Of a stretch of 9,621 nt of DNA, positions 6,572 to 9,621 are shown piece by piece; within the stretch, counting starts at the first letter, position 1, and every line of letters begins with the position of its first letter. The position numbers and the translations under genes were made by a program. This DNA is from an uncultured bacterium (GTDB lineage: Bacteria; UBA4055), in contig CALMWI010000027.1 in assembly GCA_937873545.1 (NCBI GenBank), positions 1 to 9,621 of the forward strand. The letters are read 5' to 3'. The notes under the pieces were generated by a model. The model saw nothing but the letters and a program-made list of their open reading frames with translations, did not search any database and had not been told where the DNA came from.

Positions 6572-8278
6572 ATGAAAGAATTCAAAGAGGCAGGACTTAA
6601 CAGCGAGATACTTCAGGCCATATCGGAAATGGGGTTCGTTAAACCTACGCCTATTCAGGATAAAACGATAGCGCATCTCCTGAACACAAGAAAGGACCTG
6701 ATCGGTCTGGCACAGACAGGAACAGGGAAAACAGCTGCGTTCGGTCTGCCTATAATTCAGCAGATAGATCTTAATGTTCAGAAAACTCAGGCACTTATAC
6801 TCTGCCCGACAAGAGAATTATGCATGCAGATCACGAAAGATTTCAATTCGTTCTCGAAATATTTGCCGAAAGTAAAAACAACGGCTATCTACGGCGGATC
6901 AAGCATGGAAAACCAGATAAGAGCTTTGGATAGAGGAGTACATATAGCTGTCGGAACACCCGGAAGAGTTCTGGACCTGATACATAAGAAAAAACTTAAA
7001 ATAGATTCGATATCTTGGCTCGTTCTTGATGAAGCGGACGAAATGCTGAACATGGGGTTCAAAGAGGATCTGGATGAAATATTGTCAGCAGTTACTTCAG
7101 AAAGACAAACGCTGCTATTTTCCGCTACAATGCCGAGAGAAATTGCGCAGATAGCAAAACATTACATGAAAGATCCCGATGAGATTTCGGCCGGACAGAA
7201 AAACACTGCTGCCGAAAATGTTGAACATCACTATTATATGGTACAGGCTAAAGACAGATATACGGCGCTTAAAAGAATAGCGGATGTTAACCCTGACATT
7301 TACGGTATAGTATTCTGCAGGACCAGAGAGGAAACACAGGAAGTGGCGGACAGACTTATCGGCGACGGATATAATGCCGATGCTCTTCACGGCAACCTGT
7401 CGCAATATCAGAGAGATCAGGTCATGAACAGATTCAGGACACAGCATCTTCAGCTTCTTGTGGCGACTGATGTTGCGGCGAGAGGACTTGATGTTAGCAG
7501 CCTTACCCACATAATAAATTATAACCTGCCTGACGATCCTGATATTTATCTTCACAGAAGCGGCAGAACAGGCAGAGCTGGGAAAAGCGGTATAGCTATC
7601 TCCATCATACATACTAAAGAAAAGTTTCAGCTTAAAATGATAGAGAACCGCTCAAAGATCAGATTCGAACAGAAAAAAGTCCCGGACGGAATAAGCATCT
7701 GCGAAAAACAGCTTTTCAATCTTGTGGACAGAGTTGTGAACATTGAAGTCAATAAAGTGCAGATCGAAAGGTTCCTGCCTTATATATATGATAAACTTTC
7801 TGATCTATCGAGAGATGAACTGATTCAGCATTTCATATCAGTTGAGTTCAACCGGTTCCTCGTATACTACAAAGATGCTCCAGATCTTAATATCAGCCTT
7901 GACACACGCAGGAACGAGCGTGAAAGGGACAGGGGTCAGGATAGAGATTATGACAGAAATCAGGATAGGGGCTTTGTAAAACCTCCAAGGAACGGAAATT
8001 TCTCGAGGTTTTTTATCAATATCGGTTCCCGCGACAGTATGGATAAGCCGAATATGATAAAATTGATCGCTTCACGAATTAAAGACAGAAGCGTTGAGAT
8101 CGGCAAGGTTGATGTTATGAAGAACTTCTCTTTCTTTGAGATCGAAAGCAGTTATGAAAATCAGACTCTGAAAGCTTTTGAGATGGCTGAATTTAAAGGG
8201 CGACCTTTGAATGTTGAATTATCCAATAACAGAACTATGGAAATGCCTGACCGTAAGAAACCTAAAAAATATAAATAA
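6572..8278 (+). CDS. deaD: DEAD-box RNA helicase, DeaD/CsdA type with DbpA-like RNA-binding domain
   Basis: A 568-residue ATP-dependent RNA helicase. The Q motif (F4 and Q29), motif I A-Q-T-G-T-G-K-T (47-54), P-T-R-E-L, T-P-G-R, D-E-A-D (153-156), S-A-T (184-186), A-T-D-V-A-A-R-G-L-D (298-307) and H-R-S-G-R-T-G-R (328-335) are all intact. A basic and acidic linker (446-476) with a tandem eight-residue repeat leads to a C-terminal RRM-like domain (about 477-552) starting F-S-R-F-F-I-N-I-G, characteristic of DbpA/DeaD helicases. This domain binds RNA, in DbpA a 23S rRNA hairpin. The likely role is 50S ribosome assembly or cold-shock mRNA remodelling in the cytoplasm. It could equally be named csdA or dbpA-like; the length (E. 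coli DeaD 629, DbpA 457) and the linker favour DeaD. A ribosome site AAAAGGA directly follows the typA stop, 4 bases before the ATG. Confidence 0.94.
   Translation: MKEFKEAGLNSEILQAISEMGFVKPTPIQDKTIAHLLNTRKDLIGLAQTGTGKTAAFGLPIIQQIDLNVQKTQALILCPTRELCMQITKDFNSFSKYLPKVKTTAIYGGSSMENQIRALDRGVHIAVGTPGRVLDLIHKKKLKIDSISWLVLDEADEMLNMGFKEDLDEILSAVTSERQTLLFSATMPREIAQIAKHYMKDPDEISAGQKNTAAENVEHHYYMVQAKDRYTALKRIADVNPDIYGIVFCRTREETQEVADRLIGDGYNADALHGNLSQYQRDQVMNRFRTQHLQLLVATDVAARGLDVSSLTHIINYNLPDDPDIYLHRSGRTGRAGKSGIAISIIHTKEKFQLKMIENRSKIRFEQKKVPDGISICEKQLFNLVDRVVNIEVNKVQIERFLPYIYDKLSDLSRDELIQHFISVEFNRFLVYYKDAPDLNISLDTRRNERERDRGQDRDYDRNQDRGFVKPPRNGNFSRFFINIGSRDSMDKPNMIKLIASRIKDRSVEIGKVDVMKNFSFFEIESSYENQTLKAFEMAEFKGRPLNVELSNNRTMEMPDRKKPKKYK
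7928..7975 (+). repeat. Imperfect 24-base tandem duplication in the helicase linker
   Basis: Two adjacent in-frame 24-base units (7928-7951 and 7952-7975) agree at 17 of 24 positions and share an identical 9-base core (TCAGGATAG). They encode D-R-G-Q-D-R-D-Y and D-R-N-Q-D-R-G-F, residues 453-468 of the DEAD-box helicase. The repeat lies in the flexible Arg/Asp-rich linker between the helicase core and the RNA-binding domain, where length change should be tolerated. Confidence 0.8.
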
Positions 8279-8289
8279 TAAAAGATTTT

Positions 8290-8874
8290 TTAATAATTTT
8301 CCGGGAACATCACTCTTTCTATACCTTCAACAATTGTATGAAGAATGAACATGTGAAGTTCCTGTATTCTGTCGCTCGTTGATCCATTAATTATGATCTC
8401 ATGATCCGCTTTCCCTTTAAGCTTTCCGCCGTCCTGCCCCAGCAGAAGTACGGTTATTATCCTGCGCTCTCGGGCTTTTTCTAGAACTTTGATAATGTTT
8501 TGTGAATTTCCGCTCGTAGAAAGACCGATAAATACATCGCCTTTCTGACCTAAAGCTTCAACTCCTCTCGAGAATACTTCTTCAAATCCGTAATCGTTAG
8601 CTACGCATGTAATGTGCGAGGGATCAGACAATGATATTGCAGGAAGCGGCTTTCTGTCGGTTCTGAATCTTCCAGTAAGTTCTTCCGCAAAATGCATCGC
8701 ATCTGTCATTGAACCGCCATTACCGCAAATGATCACTTTTCTGCCTGAATCAAAAGCACCGATTATGCTTTTTACGATCATATCGATCTTAACGAAATTA
8801 TTTTCGTCAGAAATAAAATCTCCCAGAAGTTTATATCCTTCAGCAAAAGATTCCTTTATTTTTTCTCTTGGCAT
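8290..8874 (-). CDS. gmhA: Phosphoheptose isomerase (sedoheptulose-7-phosphate isomerase)
   Basis: A 194-residue SIS-domain enzyme (E. coli GmhA has 192) that converts sedoheptulose 7-phosphate to D-glycero-D-manno-heptose 7-phosphate, the first step of ADP-heptose or GDP-heptose synthesis for LPS core or other glycans. It matches E. coli GmhA along nearly its whole length. Visible landmarks are the phosphate-binding C-G-N-G-G-S (50-55), D-A-M-H-F-A-E-E-L-T-G-R (58-69) with catalytic Glu65, S-T-S-G-N-S (118-123), and R-I-Q-E-L-H (169-174) followed by His179, the counterpart of catalytic His180 in E. coli. All catalytic residues are present. An AGAGG ribosome site (8880-8884) overlaps the stop codon of the upstream acyltransferase gene, so the two are cotranscribed. 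The gene ends 11 bases from the convergent helicase gene. Confidence 0.95.
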   Translation of the reverse strand: MPREKIKESFAEGYKLLGDFISDENNFVKIDMIVKSIIGAFDSGRKVIICGNGGSMTDAMHFAEELTGRFRTDRKPLPAISLSDPSHITCVANDYGFEEVFSRGVEALGQKGDVFIGLSTSGNSQNIIKVLEKARERRIITVLLLGQDGGKLKGKADHEIIINGSTSDRIQELHMFILHTIVEGIERVMFPENY

Positions 8875-8882
8875 AATTACCT

Positions 8883-9605
8883 CTATAAGTTGTTCTTTAA
8901 CAGCTGATCCTCAGGCACATTCCCGAACTCTTTAGCCGGTACTCCCGCATATATCTTACCGGGCGGAACATCTTTTGTTACCAAAGCTCCGGCTGCGATC
9001 ATAGAATCTTCTCCTATCGTAATCCCGGGCAGTATTGTCGCATGTACCCCGATCCTGCCGCCTTTTTTAACGGTCACGCCTTTAAAATGCTTGAACCTTT
9101 CTTTAGATCTTCCAGCAAAATTGTCGTTGCTAGTTGCAACACAGGGAGCTATAAAACAGTAGTCTTCAATTACTGACATTGCCGTTATGTATGTGTTCGA
9201 TTCAATTTTGCACTTTTTGCCTATCGAGCATTTCGATTCGACTAGAACTCCTCTTCCGATAATAGTCATCTCCCCTATTTTAACATTGAACTGGACAGCC
9301 GCCTGATCAGCTATAAGGACTTTCTCGCCTATCTCAGCTCCTGCATATATCACTACTCCCGCACCTATAAGCACACCATCAGCAATTTTTGCAGGCGGAG
9401 GCACTTCATCGGTGGTCATCGCAGAGTTTGGAGATTTAAGCTTGGATTTTCCTATCACAGAATTATCGTCTATTCTGACATTATCACCGATCACAGTCCC
9501 GTCATGAATTACGACATTATTTCCGAATACGCAGTTTTTACCTATGGTCACTCCGTTTCCGAGGAACAGGTTCGAGCCTGTTTTCAGATCATTAAGTTCC
9601 TTCAT
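8883..9605 (-). CDS. Left-handed beta-helix (hexapeptide-repeat) acyltransferase, sugar acyltransferase-like
   Basis: A 240-residue protein built of hexapeptide repeats ([LIV]-G-x-x), as in trimeric acyl-CoA-dependent transferases. Repeats run from about residue 13 to 56, are interrupted by a loop (residues about 53-74, with a P-P-P), then resume to about 156. A second excursion, N-D-N-F-A-G-R followed by K-H-F-K-G-V-T-V (160-178), precedes the final coils. The end carries the typical A-A-G-A-L-V-T-K-D-V-P-P and A-G-V-P-A-K (220-225). The N-D plus G-V-T-V arrangement recalls nucleotide-sugar N-acetyltransferases of the WbpD/WlbB and QdtC type, but substrate and acyl group cannot be fixed. Next to gmhA it probably acylates a sugar for surface glycan synthesis. 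The ATG at 9605 has GGAG 11 bases upstream (9617-9620), slightly far; the frame stays open to the window edge, so an earlier start is possible. Confidence 0.85.
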   Translation of the reverse strand: MKELNDLKTGSNLFLGNGVTIGKNCVFGNNVVIHDGTVIGDNVRIDDNSVIGKSKLKSPNSAMTTDEVPPPAKIADGVLIGAGVVIYAGAEIGEKVLIADQAAVQFNVKIGEMTIIGRGVLVESKCSIGKKCKIESNTYITAMSVIEDYCFIAPCVATSNDNFAGRSKERFKHFKGVTVKKGGRIGVHATILPGITIGEDSMIAAGALVTKDVPPGKIYAGVPAKEFGNVPEDQLLKNNL

Positions 9606-9621
9606 TTTATAATCATCTCCG

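Noticed and set aside
7115..7612. 165-codon open frame on the minus strand inside deaD
   Set aside because: It lies opposite the conserved helicase core, shows no recognisable domain and is best explained as a shadow of the real gene.
8264..8291. A/T-only inverted repeat (AAAAAAT ... ATTTTTT) between the helicase gene and gmhA, a possible bidirectional terminator
   Set aside because: The stem has no G-C pairs and a 14-base loop, so it would be unstable; it may only reflect AT-rich sequence.

Overview
This window carries ordinary chromosomal genes of an AT-rich Gram-negative bacterium, most likely from the Bacteroidota/Chlorobiota-Ignavibacteria (FCB) side of the tree. The pointers are a DUF4837-type lipoprotein, a family known mainly from that group. 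There is also a short NodB-type deacetylase without a signal peptide, in the style of Bacteroidota homologues, and intergenic sequences that resemble the TTG-N20-TAnnTT promoter pattern of Bacteroidota. The lipoproteins and a GmhA-type phosphoheptose isomerase fit a cell with an outer membrane and surface glycans. No phage, insertion sequence, CRISPR array, tRNA or rRNA was seen, and coding density is very high. The taxonomic placement is an inference.

Layout. On the minus strand from about 3.4 kb down to 1 lie cysS, a DUF4837 lipoprotein, a polysaccharide deacetylase, and then, after a 112-base gap, the 5' part of a second lipoprotein that runs off the window. The first three overlap end to end (17 bases, then 1 base) and look like one transcription unit. 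Opposite cysS is a small plus-strand gene for an alkyltransferase-like (ATL) DNA-damage recognition protein, whose 3' end overlaps a minus-strand EamA-type membrane transporter gene by 17 bases. From 4.75 to 8.28 kb a plus-strand pair encodes the ribosome-associated GTPase TypA/BipA and a DeaD/CsdA-type DEAD-box RNA helicase, only 9 bases apart. Convergent to these, on the minus strand, are a left-handed beta-helix acyltransferase and gmhA, 8 bases apart, probably the 3' end of a surface-glycan operon that begins beyond the window.

How the genes may work together. typA and deaD both act in ribosome assembly and cold adaptation in other bacteria, so their pairing makes functional sense. gmhA and the acyltransferase suggest heptose or acylated-sugar synthesis for LPS or a similar glycan. 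The cysS-DUF4837-deacetylase unit mixes translation with envelope functions, and its logic is not obvious. I found no strong candidate for a new biological system. The observations most worth a second look are the Trp-for-Cys ATL protein, the TTG start of the DUF4837 gene buried inside cysS with a G-run ribosome site, the tandem duplication in the helicase linker, and the interlocked divergent promoter-like elements.
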